Source: Pseudoroseomonas cervicalis
GTDB taxonomy: Bacteria; Pseudomonadota; Alphaproteobacteria; Acetobacterales; Acetobacteraceae
Direction of reading: 5' to 3'
DNA length: 64,000 bases
Assembly: GCF_030818485.1 (NCBI RefSeq)
Contig: NZ_JAUTAJ010000004.1
Span: 2,087,001-2,151,000, forward strand
The notes beneath the pieces were generated by a model, which searched no databases, was not told the origin of the DNA, and saw only the letters and a list, made by a program, of their open reading frames with translations. The position numbers were made by a program, and so were the translations under genes. Positions 54,957-63,393 of the stretch are shown in pieces; position 1 is the stretch's first letter; every line of letters begins with the position of its first letter.

Positions 54957-55373
54957 TCAGGCGGCGCCCGACAGGCTGCCGGCGATCTCGCTGCAGATCT
55001 GCGCCGCGGCGATGCGCGCCGCCGCGTCGTCGGTGGGCAGCGCCAGGGCGGCGGCGCGCAGCTGGATCACGGCGCCGCCCAGCGGCACCTCCAGCGAACG
55101 GGCGGCGGCGGCGATCATCTCGGCCCGCGCGGGGCCGGCGCATTCCGACACCACCTGCGCCATGGCCAGCGCCAGCGAGGCGCGCGCGGCGGCGGATTCG
55201 ATGGCGGCCTTGTGCCCGGTGCGGCTGCGTTCCAGCGCGGCGGCGGTGCCCGCCAGGCTCTGCGCCTGGGCCAGCAGCCCGGCGGCCAGGGCGGCGGCGC
55301 CATTCGCCATGTCCTCGGGCCCGGGTCCGCCGAATTCGGCGGCGAGATCGGCCGCCGCGTCTTCCATCGCCAT
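54957..55373 (-). CDS. Hypothetical Ala-rich helical protein between pth and ychF
   Basis: A 138-residue frame starting 3 bp after the pth stop: MAMEDAAADLAAEFGGPGPEDM, then long Ala-rich helices (AALERSRTGHKAAIESAAARASLALAMAQVV) and a Cys near the end. There is no signal, membrane segment or known motif. The tight 3-bp spacing to pth argues for co-translation and so for a real gene. Ala-rich composition is common for false frames in GC-rich DNA, so the confidence is moderate. Confidence 0.5.
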   Translation of the reverse strand: MAMEDAAADLAAEFGGPGPEDMANGAAALAAGLLAQAQSLAGTAAALERSRTGHKAAIESAAARASLALAMAQVVSECAGPARAEMIAAAARSLEVPLGGAVIQLRAAALALPTDDAAARIAAAQICSEIAGSLSGAA

Positions 55374-55376
55374 GTC

Positions 55377-55949
55377 TCAGCTCTCCTGGGTCAGCAGGGC
55401 CACGCGGGTCATGAACGCCTCGGTCTCGCCGCGGGCGAGCAGGGGCGCGGCCTCCGCCACCGCATCCAGCATGGGTTCGAGCCAGGTGTCCACCTTGGCA
55501 AAATTCCCCAGCACATGGCCGGTGACCTTCTCCTTCGACCCCGGATGGCCGATGCCGAGCCGCACCCGCCAGTAATCCGGCGCGCCCAGGCGGCGATCCA
55601 TGTCGCGCAGCCCGTTATGGCCGGCCGCACCCCCGCCCTTCTTCACCCGGATCTTGCCGGGGGCGAGGTCGAGCTCGTCATGGAAGGCGGTGATGTCGGA
55701 AAGCGGGATCTTGTGGAAGGCCGCCGCCGGCTGCACCGATTCGCCGGAGAGGTTCATATAGGTCTGCGGCTTCAGCAGCAGGAGCTTGCGCCCGTCGATG
55801 CTGCCCTCGGCCACCAGGCCCTTGTAGCGTTGCCGCCACGGCGTGAAGCCGTGGCGGCGCGCGATGGCGTCGAGCGCCATGAAGCCGATATTGTGGCGGT
55901 GCCGCGCCTGACCCGGTTCGGGATTGCCGAGGCCGACCCAGAGCAGCAC
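55377..55949 (-). CDS. pth: Peptidyl-tRNA hydrolase
   Basis: Pth frees tRNAs from peptides released prematurely from the ribosome. The 190-residue product is the normal size. It has [19 protein letters not shown] with Asn9 and catalytic His19, [43 protein letters not shown] with the conserved Asp and Asn, and VRLGIGHPG. rplY lies 15 bp upstream on the same strand, giving the common rplY-pth-ychF order. Confidence 0.96.
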   Translation of the reverse strand: MLLWVGLGNPEPGQARHRHNIGFMALDAIARRHGFTPWRQRYKGLVAEGSIDGRKLLLLKPQTYMNLSGESVQPAAAFHKIPLSDITAFHDELDLAPGKIRVKKGGGAAGHNGLRDMDRRLGAPDYWRVRLGIGHPGSKEKVTGHVLGNFAKVDTWLEPMLDAVAEAAPLLARGETEAFMTRVALLTQES

Positions 55950-55964
55950 CGCGACGGCTCCGTC

Positions 55965-56612
55965 TTACTTCTTCTTGCCGGCGGCCTTGCCCTTGGCGGG
56001 CGCGGCGGCGGCGACCGGGGCCTGCACCACGACCTCTTCCTCGACCGTCGGCGGCGCGATGGTCGCCACCACGAAGTCGCGGCCGACGATCACCGGCTTG
56101 GTGCCCTTGTGGTCGAGCACGTTGGACCAGCGCAGGCTGTCGCCGATCGTGGCGTTGGCCAGGTCGACCTCGAACTGCTCCGGCACCTGGTCCGGGTCGG
56201 ACAGCACCTCGAGCTCACGGCGGACGACGTTCAGCACGCCACCCTCCTTGACGCCCGGCGCGCTCTCCTCGTTCAGGAACACGACCGGCACCTTCACGCG
56301 GATCAGCTGACCCGGCGCCAGGCGCTGGAAGTCCACATGCAGCGGGCTGTCCTTGACGGGGTGGAACTGCACCTCGCGCATCAGGCAGCGCACCGGGGCC
56401 GCGCCCGCCACCGCCACCTCATACAGGTGCGACTGCCAGCCGCCCTTGTGCATCTCCTTCATCACGTCGCGCGGGTCGAGCGAGAGGAGCACCGCCTCCT
56501 GCTTCGCGCCGTAGATGACGGCGGGCACACGCCCGTCCTTCCGAGTCGCGCGCGCCGCCCCCTTACCGGCCCGCTCGCGCGCCTCGGCCTCGATCCGAAT
56601 GGTCTGGACCAT
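55965..56612 (-). CDS. rplY: 50S ribosomal protein L25 / general stress protein Ctc
   Basis: The 215-residue product is the long two-domain (Ctc-type) L25. The N-terminal 5S rRNA-binding domain has EARERAGKGAARATRKDGRVPAVIYGAK. The TL5-like C-terminal beta domain has DSPLHVDFQRLAPGQLIRVKVPVVFLNEE and GVLNVVRRELEVL. A Lys/Ala-rich tail ends it. It heads the rplY-pth-ychF run. A promoter-like sequence and a strong hairpin lie in the 100 bp upstream. Confidence 0.96.
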   Translation of the reverse strand: MVQTIRIEAEARERAGKGAARATRKDGRVPAVIYGAKQEAVLLSLDPRDVMKEMHKGGWQSHLYEVAVAGAAPVRCLMREVQFHPVKDSPLHVDFQRLAPGQLIRVKVPVVFLNEESAPGVKEGGVLNVVRRELEVLSDPDQVPEQFEVDLANATIGDSLRWSNVLDHKGTKPVIVGRDFVVATIAPPTVEEEVVVQAPVAAAAPAKGKAAGKKK

Positions 56613-56686
56613 TGCTGAAAAGCTCCGCTTCTATGGGCGCCAATCCGGGGCGCCCGCCGCACGCCCAGGCCCATGCCCGAACGCGA

Positions 56687-56716
56687 GCACGCCGGCCTCC
56701 AGGGGTGCCGGCGTGC
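56687..56716 (-). promoter_or_regulatory. Hairpin at the 5' end of the rplY leader
   Basis: GCACGCCGGC and GCCGGCGTGC form a perfect 10-bp stem with a 10-nt loop. From the predicted promoter the transcript would start near 56718, so this hairpin would be the very first part of the mRNA, about 75 nt before the start codon. It could stabilise the message or be a leader control element. Confidence 0.5.
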
Positions 56717-56724
56717 GGCGGGCG

Positions 56725-56753
56725 ACATAGCCCATTCCAGGGGAGTCTTTCAA
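56725..56753 (-). promoter_or_regulatory. Putative sigma-70 promoter of rplY
   Basis: On the reverse strand TTGAAA (56753-56748), a 17-bp spacer and CTATGT (56730-56725) form a good housekeeping promoter, between repeat copy D and rplY. Confidence 0.55.
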
Positions 56754-56776
56754 GCCAGGACTCATCCGGCAGAATC

Positions 56777-56885
56777 TTCTTTTTCTGAAGAAAAAGAAGT
56801 TTTCTTCCGGGCTGCCGCCGTCTCACGTCGAAGCGGGACTCTGAATTAACAGAAGTTTTTTGGTTCTTTTTTCCAAAAAAGAACG
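56777..56885 (+). repeat. AT-rich two-hairpin intergenic repeat, copy D
   Basis: The left hairpin (56777-56800) is identical to the copy B arm. It is followed by TTTTCTTCC, the core GGGCTGCCGCCGTC, AAGCGGGAC, AAGTTTTTTG and the right hairpin GTTCTTTTTT-CC-AAAAAAGAAC (56864-56885). It lies 20 bp after the MFS gene's stop and upstream of the rplY promoter. Confidence 0.85.
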
Positions 56886-56905
56886 CTTCTTCTTATTCGT
56901 CAGGC

Positions 56906-58126
56906 TTACTCCGCCGGCGCCACCGCCCACATCTCCGGCTTCAGCTCCTCCTCCCGGTCCGGGAAGAACAGCGCGCAAAGCAGCGTCACCGAGCCGAAGC
57001 CCGCCAGCACCACGATGGTCGCACTCAGATTGCCGGTCGCCTGGTGCAGCAGCCCGATCAGCGGAGAGGCCGCGGCGGCGCCGAGGAAGCCCACGAAGAA
57101 GCGGATCGAATACAGCTTCACCCGCAGCGCCGGCGCGATGTAGCGCGCCGTCATCGTCTCGTTCACCGTCACCTGGCCGAAGATCGAGGCCGCCAGCAGC
57201 GCCGCCAGCGGCAGCACCATCCAGCCCTGCGCCCAGGCCAGCGCCAGCATCGCCGGCACCTGCACCAGCGCCATCGGCAGGAAGACGCGCTTCAGCGTCA
57301 TGCGGTCGATCATCCGGCCGACGGTGAACTGCGTCAGCCCGCCGCACAGCGTCACCAGGAAGGCCAGCGTGCCGATCACCGGCAGCAAATCCGGGCTGCC
57401 GGCCAGCCGCTCTTCCATCAGCTTGGGCAGCAGCAGGGTGAAGGCGTTGAACACCAGCCCCGAGGCCGCGGCGATCGCCAGCAGCACGATCACCGCCCGC
57501 CGCACCACCGCGCGCGGGATCACCGGGAAGGGCCGCGCCCCCTTGGCCGCGGCGGCCAGGTCCACCGCCGGCTCCCGCGCATAGAGCAGGCCGAGCAGCA
57601 CGCAGAGCACCCCCGGCACCAGGAAGGCCCAGCGCCAGCCCAGCGTGATCGCCAGGAAGGCCGTCGCCACCGGCGCCATCGCCACGCCGAGATTGCCGAA
57701 CACCCCGTTGATGCCGACCGCGCGCCCGACCCGGTCGCCCGCCGCCTCCACCAGCATGGCGGTGCCGACCGGGTGGTAGATGGCGGCGAAGGCCCCCATG
57801 CCGGCCAGCGCCAGCGCCAGCGCCCAGGGCGAGGCCGTCAGCCCCGCCAGCGCCATGCAGCCGCCGGTGCCGAGGAAGAAGGCCAGCATCAAATTGCGCC
57901 GCCCATAGCGCGCGGCCAGCCAGCCCATCGGCAGCGCGCCCACGCCATAGACCACGAACATCGCGGTGCCGAGCGCCAGGATCGGCCCGTATTCCGTGCC
58001 GAACAGCGCCGCATCCTGCTGCACCATGCCGAGCACGGCGGTCGCCAGGATCAGCAGGCAGAAATGGGTGAAGCTGTGCGCCGCGTTGACGAAGGCGATC
58101 TGCCGTGTGGCCGGGGAGAAGGGCAT
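56906..58126 (-). CDS. MFS transporter
   Basis: The 406-residue protein starts at ATG 58126 (MPFSPATRQIAFVNAAHSFTHF) and has about twelve membrane helices. The MFS loop motif is seen as GWLAARYGRRNLML, and a second half begins after a cytoplasmic loop near PFPVIPRAVVRRAVIV. The family has many substrates. Divergent pairing with an AraC regulator recalls the NimT-NimR drug-export pair of E. coli, but the substrate is not indicated. Repeat copy D follows its stop. Confidence 0.9.
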   Translation of the reverse strand: MPFSPATRQIAFVNAAHSFTHFCLLILATAVLGMVQQDAALFGTEYGPILALGTAMFVVYGVGALPMGWLAARYGRRNLMLAFFLGTGGCMALAGLTASPWALALALAGMGAFAAIYHPVGTAMLVEAAGDRVGRAVGINGVFGNLGVAMAPVATAFLAITLGWRWAFLVPGVLCVLLGLLYAREPAVDLAAAAKGARPFPVIPRAVVRRAVIVLLAIAAASGLVFNAFTLLLPKLMEERLAGSPDLLPVIGTLAFLVTLCGGLTQFTVGRMIDRMTLKRVFLPMALVQVPAMLALAWAQGWMVLPLAALLAASIFGQVTVNETMTARYIAPALRVKLYSIRFFVGFLGAAAASPLIGLLHQATGNLSATIVVLAGFGSVTLLCALFFPDREEELKPEMWAVAPAE

Positions 58127-58198
58127 GGCCGGTCTTTCGTGTTCTTGTCCTGTGTCCGGGCAGGATAGCCTGGCCAGGAACCGACATCCGGCCACATC

Positions 58199-58999
58199 AT
58201 GTCGCCAATGCGCCAAAATCCCTTCGCCATCATCCCCGACAGCCAGCTGCCCCAGGATGCGGTGGACCGCCCGCTGGCCGGCTTCCGGCGCGACTATGCC
58301 GATCACAGCGCCACCCCCCGCCACGCGCATCGGCGGGTGCAGCTGATCTATGCCAGCCATGGGGTGATGCGCATCACCACCGACGCCGCCGCCTTCGTCG
58401 TGCCGCCGGGCCGCGCCCTCTGGGTGCCGGCCGGCCTGCCGCATGCGGTGGCGACCCAGGGCAGCGTCGCCATGCGCGCCCTGTTCCTGCGCGAGGATGC
58501 GGCGCGGCTGGGCCCGGGCGGCGTCGCGGTGCTGGCCGTCTCCCCCCTGCTGCGCGAGCTGATCCTGGCCGCCTGCGAGGAACCCCCGGAATGGGACCCG
58601 GAGGGCCGCGCCGGCCACCTGGCCGCGCTGATCCTGGACGAGATCGCCCGCGCCCCCACCCTGCCGCTCGGCGTGCCCTGGCCGCGCGACGCCCGGCTGC
58701 GGCGCCTGGCCGCCGCGCTGCAGGCCGACCCGGCCAGCCCGCTGACCCTCGAAGGCTGGGCCGAGGCGGTGGGCGCCAGCCCGCGCACCCTGGCCCGGCA
58801 TTTCCGCGCCGAGACCGGCATGAGCTTCGGCACCTGGCGCCAGCATTGGCGCCTGGCCGAGGCCGCCGCCCTGCTGGCGCAAGGGCTGCCCCCGGCGCAG
58901 GTGGCGGCGCGCATCGGCTATGCCAGCGCCCCCGCCTTCGGCGCCGCCTATCGCGCCGCCTTCGGCGTGACGCCGGGGCAGGCGCGCGGGCCGCGCTGA
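58199..58999 (+). CDS. AraC-family regulator divergent from MFS gene
   Basis: The 266-residue product has an N-terminal cupin sensor (HAHRRVQLIYASHGVMRITTDAAAFVVPPGRALWVPAGLPHAV) and a C-terminal AraC domain with LEGWAEAVGASPRTLARHFRAETGMSFGTWRQHWRLAEAAALLAQG and VAARIGYASAPAFGAAYRAAFG. This layout matches the NimR (YeaM) group, which represses a neighbouring MFS exporter. The 72-bp gap to the MFS gene would hold both promoters. The ATG at 58199 or at 58208 may be the start. Confidence 0.88.
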   Translation: MSPMRQNPFAIIPDSQLPQDAVDRPLAGFRRDYADHSATPRHAHRRVQLIYASHGVMRITTDAAAFVVPPGRALWVPAGLPHAVATQGSVAMRALFLREDAARLGPGGVAVLAVSPLLRELILAACEEPPEWDPEGRAGHLAALILDEIARAPTLPLGVPWPRDARLRRLAAALQADPASPLTLEGWAEAVGASPRTLARHFRAETGMSFGTWRQHWRLAEAAALLAQGLPPAQVAARIGYASAPAFGAAYRAAFGVTPGQARGPR

Positions 59000-59091
59000 G
59001 CCGCACCCCGCGCCCCCGCCGCCGATGCGGTGGCGGAAATTTCTGGCCCCGGCGGCTTTCGCCCCCCGCCTGCCCGGCCCATCTTGCCGCC

Positions 59092-60402
59092 ATGCCGCTT
59101 CGCCCAGCCCTGCCCCCGCTGGCTTCCCTGCTGCTGGCCTCCCTGCTGCTGAGCTGGGCTGTCGCCGCCCCGGCCGCGGCGCAGACCCTGCCGCTGCACG
59201 GCGCCCCGGTGCGCGCCCTGGCCGTGGCGCCGGATGGCAGCGTCGCCTCGGGCGGCTTCGACCAGGCGGTGATCCTCTGGCCGCCCGACCTTTCCGCCCC
59301 GCGCGCGGTGACACGCTGGCACCAGGGCGCGGTGCAGGCGCTGGCCCCCCTGCCCGGCGGCGGCTTCGCCAGCGCCGGGGAGGATGGCCGCATCGCCCTC
59401 TGGCCCGCCCTGCCCGGCCCGGAGCCGGAGCGGGTGCTGGAGGGCCATGACGGCGCCATCGCCGCGCTGGCGGCACGGCCGGGCCTGCTGCTCTCCGCCG
59501 GCTGGGACGGCACGGCGCGGCTCTGGCCGCTCTCCGGCGATGCGGCGCCCCGCATCCTGGAGGGCCATCAGGGCCAGGTCACCGGCGCCGCCTTCCGCGC
59601 CGATGGGCTGCCCGTCACCGCCGGCGCCGATGGCACGCTGCGCGGCTGGCCGGCCGAGGGGCCGCCGCAGCTGCTCGGCCAGTTCGGCCTGCCGCAGACC
59701 GCCCTGCTGGCGTTGCCCGGCGGCACCCTGGCCAGCGCCGGGGTGGATGGCGTGGTGCGGCTGACCAGCTCCTCCGGCGCGCCGCGCCATCTGGAGGCCG
59801 GGCGCAGCCCGGTCACCGCGCTCGCCGCCAGCGCCGATGGCGCGCTGCTGGCCGCCACCGGCCCGGCGGGGGGCATCTTCCTCTGGTCGCTGCCCGAGGG
59901 GCGGCTGCGCCACAGCCTGGCCTCGGCCGGGCAGGCGCTCTGGGCGCTGGCCTTCAGCCCGGATGGCAGCCTGCTCTACGCCGCCGGCGCCGACCGCCGG
60001 CTGCGCGCCTATGACACGGCGCGCGGCATCGCCCTCGGCGCCGAGCCGCCGCCGCCCGCCACCCCGCGCCAGGCCGGGCTCGACATGGAAGGCGCTCGGG
60101 TGTTCCGCGCCTGCGGCGCCTGCCACAGCCTGACCGCGCCCCCCGCCGGCCAGCCGGACCTGAAGGCCGGGCCGCATCTGGGCAATCTGTTCGGCCGCCG
60201 CATGGGCGCGCTGCCCGGCTATGCCTATTCCGAGCGTCTGTCCCGCGGCGACATCGTCTGGACGAAGGAGAGCGTGGCCGATCTCTTCACCCGCGGCCCC
60301 GACATCGTCACCCCCGGCACCCGCATGCCGGTGCAGATCGTGGGCGACCCCGAGGACATGGCGGCGCTGCTGCGCTTCCTGGAACAGGCGACCCGGCAAT
60401 GA
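59092..60402 (+). CDS. WD40-repeat protein with C-terminal cytochrome c domain
   Basis: The ATG at 59092 gives 436 residues. A signal peptide (LPPLASLLLASLLLSWAVAAPAAA) sends it to the periplasm. Residues about 35-325 form a beta-propeller of WD40-like repeats (for example GHDGAIAALAARPGLLLSAGWDGTARLWPL). Residues about 340-436 form a c-type cytochrome, with the haem motif CGACH in FRACGACHSL and a likely axial Met in GTRMPVQIV. Haem would be attached by the Ccm system. Its stop overlaps the next gene's ATG by 4 bp. WD40-cytochrome proteins exist in Rhodospirillales, but the partner and the redox role are unknown. Confidence 0.88.
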   Translation: MPLRPALPPLASLLLASLLLSWAVAAPAAAQTLPLHGAPVRALAVAPDGSVASGGFDQAVILWPPDLSAPRAVTRWHQGAVQALAPLPGGGFASAGEDGRIALWPALPGPEPERVLEGHDGAIAALAARPGLLLSAGWDGTARLWPLSGDAAPRILEGHQGQVTGAAFRADGLPVTAGADGTLRGWPAEGPPQLLGQFGLPQTALLALPGGTLASAGVDGVVRLTSSSGAPRHLEAGRSPVTALAASADGALLAATGPAGGIFLWSLPEGRLRHSLASAGQALWALAFSPDGSLLYAAGADRRLRAYDTARGIALGAEPPPPATPRQAGLDMEGARVFRACGACHSLTAPPAGQPDLKAGPHLGNLFGRRMGALPGYAYSERLSRGDIVWTKESVADLFTRGPDIVTPGTRMPVQIVGDPEDMAALLRFLEQATRQ

Positions 60403-61142
60403 CCCGACCGCATGACGACATCACCGCCACGCTGCAGGCCGCGGGCTATCTGGCCCTGCCCGGCGCCGCGGCGCGCGCCCTGTTCGACACCACCGCCCCC
60501 GGCGCGGAGGGCGACACGCTCTCCGGCCAGCCTTGGGCGCATTTCGCCGCCAGCTGGGCCGCGCTGGAGCCGGATGCGCATATGGCCGATGGCGGCCGCT
60601 ACCGGCTGCGCCGCCACGCCGCCTTCCGCGCCGCCCCCGGCCACGCCGCCACACGCCTGCCCGACCGCCCGCACTACCAGACCACCGAGCACAACCCGCT
60701 GAATGGCGGCATCCAGCGCTGGTTCGCCCCGGTGGCGGAAGACATCGCCACCAGCCCGGCCCTGGCCGCGCTGCTGGACGGCGCCCGCAGCGCCTTCGAC
60801 TCGCTGCGCCCGGACACCACCTGGCTGGTCGAGATGCACCAGTTCCGCATCCAGGCCCGCGCCCAGGAGGCCGGCAAGCCCACCCCCGAGGGCATGCACC
60901 GCGACGGCGTGGATTTCGTGCTGGTCACGCTGATCGGCCGCCACAACGTCGCCGGCGGCACCACCGGCATCCGCGTCGACGGCCAGCCGGGCGAACAGAG
61001 CTTCACCCTGGAACAGCCCCTCGACAGCGTGCTGCTCGACGACCACCGCGTCTGGCACGGCGTGACGCCGATCGAACCGATCGACCCATCGCAGCCGGGC
61101 TATCGCGACGTGCTGGTGCTGACCTTCAAGGCGGAAGGCTGA
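60399..61142 (+). CDS. 2-oxoglutarate/Fe(II) dioxygenase family protein
   Basis: The 247-residue product has the HxD pair in MHRDGVDFVLVTLIGRHNV and the distal His in DDHRVWHGVTPIEP followed by an Arg-containing strand, giving the iron site of the PF10014-type group that includes free amino-acid hydroxylases such as isoleucine dioxygenase. YQTTEHNPLNGGIQRWFAP is conserved in that group. There is no signal peptide, so it is cytoplasmic although coupled (ATGA) to a periplasmic cytochrome gene. The substrate is probably a free amino acid or a similar small acid. Confidence 0.87.
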   Translation: MTRPHDDITATLQAAGYLALPGAAARALFDTTAPGAEGDTLSGQPWAHFAASWAALEPDAHMADGGRYRLRRHAAFRAAPGHAATRLPDRPHYQTTEHNPLNGGIQRWFAPVAEDIATSPALAALLDGARSAFDSLRPDTTWLVEMHQFRIQARAQEAGKPTPEGMHRDGVDFVLVTLIGRHNVAGGTTGIRVDGQPGEQSFTLEQPLDSVLLDDHRVWHGVTPIEPIDPSQPGYRDVLVLTFKAEG

Positions 61143-61161
61143 AAGAAGATCGGGCGAAAGG

Positions 61162-61198
61162 CCGGGGGAATGAATTCCCCCGGACCCCCATCTTTTTT
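61162..61198 (+). terminator. Intrinsic terminator after the dioxygenase gene
   Basis: CCGGGGGAAT with ATTCCCCCGG (61162-61183) has a 2-nt centre and is followed by a C-rich run and TTTTTT. It lies 20 bp after the stop and runs into repeat copy H. Confidence 0.75.
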
Positions 61199-61300
61199 CT
61201 GTCAGGCTGCCGCCGTCCGGTGGAGAAGCGGGACGCTCCACTGGGCCGGAGCGACCCGGCGCAGTGCAGCGCCCGTCGTCTGAGCCATGACCGGCAGCGT
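61196..61300 (+). repeat. Repeat unit H between convergent genes
   Basis: TTTCTGTCAGGCTGCCGCCG-TC is identical to copy A over 22 bp, then GAAGCGGGACGC. A tail with CACTGGGCCGG, GACCCGGCGCAGTGCAGCG, CCGTCGTC and GCCATGACCGGCAG recurs twice at 62490-62665. The tail ends against the stop codon of the amidohydrolase gene. Confidence 0.8.
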
Positions 61301-62472
61301 CAAGAAAGTTCCTGTTCGACCAGGCGGGCGAAGTAGGCGGCGCCCACCGGCAGAAGGTCGTCGTTGAAGTCGTAGCCGGCATTGTGCACCGGCGTGCCGC
61401 CCTTGCCGTCGCGGCCGGCCTGGCCCACGAACAGGAAGGCACCGGGGCGCTGCTGCAGCATGAAGGCGAAATCCTCGCCGCCCATCACCGGCGGCGCGGC
61501 GCGCACCACCTTGTCCTCGCCCACCACGGCGCCGATGGCGCGGGCGGCGCGGTTCGTCTGCTCCTCGTGGTTCACGGCGGCGGGGTAGAGGCGGGTGTAT
61601 TCCACCACCGCCTCGGCGCCATGCGCGCGGGCGGTCAGCGTGGCGATCTCCTCGATGGCCTTCTCCACCGCGTCGCGCGTCGCCGCGGTCAGGGTGCGCA
61701 CCGTGCCGCGCAGCTCGGCCTCGCCGGGGATGACATTGTCGGCGCTGCCGGCATGGAACTGGGTGATGGAGACGACGGCGCTGTCCAGCGGATCGGTGCG
61801 GCGGCTGGCGATGGCCTGCAGCCCGGCCACCACCTGGGCGCCGACCAGCACCGGGTCCACCGTGCGGTGCGGCTGCGCGCCATGGCCGCCACGGCCCTTG
61901 ATGCGGATCGCCAGGATGTCGGAATTGGCCATCACCACGCCGGCGACGGCGCGCGTGGTGCCGAGCGGCGCGGTCGGGTCGTTGTGGATGCCGTAGACGG
62001 CGTCGCAGGGGAAGCGCTCGAACAGCCCGTCCTTGATCATCTCGGCGGCGCCGGCATAGCCCTCCTCGCCGGGCTGGAAGATGAAGTTGACGGTGCCGGC
62101 GAAATTGCGCGTCTCGGCCAGGTACTTGGCCGCGCCCAGCAGCATCGCCGTGTGCCCGTCATGGCCGCAGGCATGCATCTTGCCGGGGATCTGGCTGCGA
62201 TGCGCGAACTCGTTCACCTCGGTCATCGGCAGCGCGTCCATGTCGGCGCGCAGCCCGATGCTGCCCGAACCCTCGCGCGCGCCCTTCAGCACGCCCACCA
62301 CGCCGGTTCGGCCGATGCCGCGATGCACCTCGATGCCCCAGCTCGCCAGCTTCTCGGCGACGATGGCGCTGGTGCGCACCTCCTCGAAGCCCAGCTCCGG
62401 ATGGGTGTGGATGTCGCGGCGCCACTCCATCATCTCGGGCGCGAAATCGGCAATGCGGTTCGGAACAGGCAT
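61300..62472 (-). CDS. M20-family amidohydrolase (aminoacylase / hippurate hydrolase type)
   Basis: The ATG at 62472, preceded by AAAGGAAAG, gives 390 residues. The metal ligands of the M20D group are visible: Asp in LRADMDALP, Cys/His in HACGHDGHTAMLLG, Glu pair in FQPGEEGYAG, His in IHNDPTAP and His in PVHNAGYDF; the dimerisation domain lies in between. Such enzymes remove acyl or aryl groups from amino acids (N-acetyl amino acids, hippurate, IAA-amino acids). Hippurate use would fit an organism degrading aromatic acids, but that is speculation. Confidence 0.92.
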   Translation of the reverse strand: MPVPNRIADFAPEMMEWRRDIHTHPELGFEEVRTSAIVAEKLASWGIEVHRGIGRTGVVGVLKGAREGSGSIGLRADMDALPMTEVNEFAHRSQIPGKMHACGHDGHTAMLLGAAKYLAETRNFAGTVNFIFQPGEEGYAGAAEMIKDGLFERFPCDAVYGIHNDPTAPLGTTRAVAGVVMANSDILAIRIKGRGGHGAQPHRTVDPVLVGAQVVAGLQAIASRRTDPLDSAVVSITQFHAGSADNVIPGEAELRGTVRTLTAATRDAVEKAIEEIATLTARAHGAEAVVEYTRLYPAAVNHEEQTNRAARAIGAVVGEDKVVRAAPPVMGGEDFAFMLQQRPGAFLFVGQAGRDGKGGTPVHNAGYDFNDDLLPVGAAYFARLVEQELS

Positions 62473-62489
62473 TTTCTTTCCTTTCTTTC

Positions 62490-62736
62490 GACTGCCGGCC
62501 ATGGCCGAGACGACGGTCGCTGCACGGTGCCGGACTCACCTGAGCCCAGTGCAGCGCCCCGCTTCTCAACCCGACGGCGGCAGCCTGACAAAAAAAACAG
62601 TCATGGCTTTGACGGCGGTCGCTGCACTGCGCCGGGTCACGCCGGCCCAGTGAAGCGGCCCGCTTCCCCGTCAGGCAGCGGCAGCCCGAAAGAAAAGCGT
62701 CCCGCCTCTCCCCCAGACGGCGGCAGCCCGGAAAAA
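62490..62736 (-). repeat. Tandem cluster of repeat units between two same-strand genes (copy I)
   Basis: Reading the reverse strand from the DUF1028 stop: TTTTTCCGGGCTGCCGCCGTC; a variant core with GGCGGGACGC; a tail CACTGGGCCGGCGTGACCC-type; then TTTTTTTTGTCAGGCTGCCG and a second tail with CACTGGGCTC and GTGCAGCGACCGTCGTC, ending 18 bp before the M20 start codon. So three cores and two tails of the unit seen at 61196-61300 fill the whole gap. The M20 promoter, if present, lies inside this repeat cluster. Confidence 0.78.
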
Positions 62737-63393
62737 CTAGCCGCCGCGGGCGGTGTCGGGGTCCACGGCGCGCAGGACGTATTCGTCCAGGTTCGGCTTG
62801 TAGGCGGCCCAGAGCCGGCGCAGCGCGGCGATCGGGGCGGGGTCGGAATCGATGCGCAGATCGGCGTAGGGGAAGCTCTCGCGGTGGACGATCAGCAGCA
62901 CGGTGGAGACCAGGGGGCGGCCCTCGCCGCCGGCGGCTTCGCCGGCCTCGAGGGCGGCGAGCAGCCGGTCGCCGAGCTGTGCCTCGGGCTCGGCCAGGAA
63001 GGCGTCGACCATGGCCTGCGGCACCTGGTCGCTGGCCAGGATGTTGCCGATGGCGACGCAGTCGGTGCCGTGCGCGGCGTTGTGCGCGGGCTTCACCCGG
63101 GCGCCGTGGAAATGCGCGGTGCGGCCGGCGGCATCGATCGCCGCGTATTGCCGCCAGCCATGATGCGGGGTGCTGGCGGTCAGCGCCGCCACCGTCTCCT
63201 GCGCCGTGCAGCCGCTGCGCAGCAGGTCGAGGCCGCGCGGGCCGAGGCGGGGGTCGGTGCGGTGCTGCGTCAGCACGCCGCCCACCCCGGCCGCCAGGAA
63301 GGGCACGCGGGAGCCGATGCACAGGCCGGAGGTGGTGGCCACCGCGCCGAACTGGCCGGTGCGCGCGCAACGGCCGATCAGGGAAAAGGTCAT
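62737..63393 (-). CDS. DUF1028 family protein (Ntn-hydrolase fold)
   Basis: The ATG at 63393 (MTFSLIGRCARTGQFGAVATTSGLCIGSRVPFLAAGVGGVLTQ) gives 218 residues. DUF1028 proteins have an Ntn-hydrolase-like fold with a conserved Thr/Ser-rich start and often occur with peptidase or gamma-glutamyl-type enzymes. DCVAIGNILASDQVPQAMVDAF and GGEGRPLVSTVLLIV match the family. Its role is unknown. The M20 amidohydrolase gene is next on the same strand, about 260 bp away, with only repeats between. Confidence 0.88.
   Translation of the reverse strand: MTFSLIGRCARTGQFGAVATTSGLCIGSRVPFLAAGVGGVLTQHRTDPRLGPRGLDLLRSGCTAQETVAALTASTPHHGWRQYAAIDAAGRTAHFHGARVKPAHNAAHGTDCVAIGNILASDQVPQAMVDAFLAEPEAQLGDRLLAALEAGEAAGGEGRPLVSTVLLIVHRESFPYADLRIDSDPAPIAALRRLWAAYKPNLDEYVLRAVDPDTARGG

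Noticed and set aside
61196..62736. An insertion sequence around the M20 gene
   Set aside because: The inverted repeat units are suggestive, but there is no transposase, and the enclosed gene is a normal-looking M20 amidohydrolase on its own ribosome-binding site.
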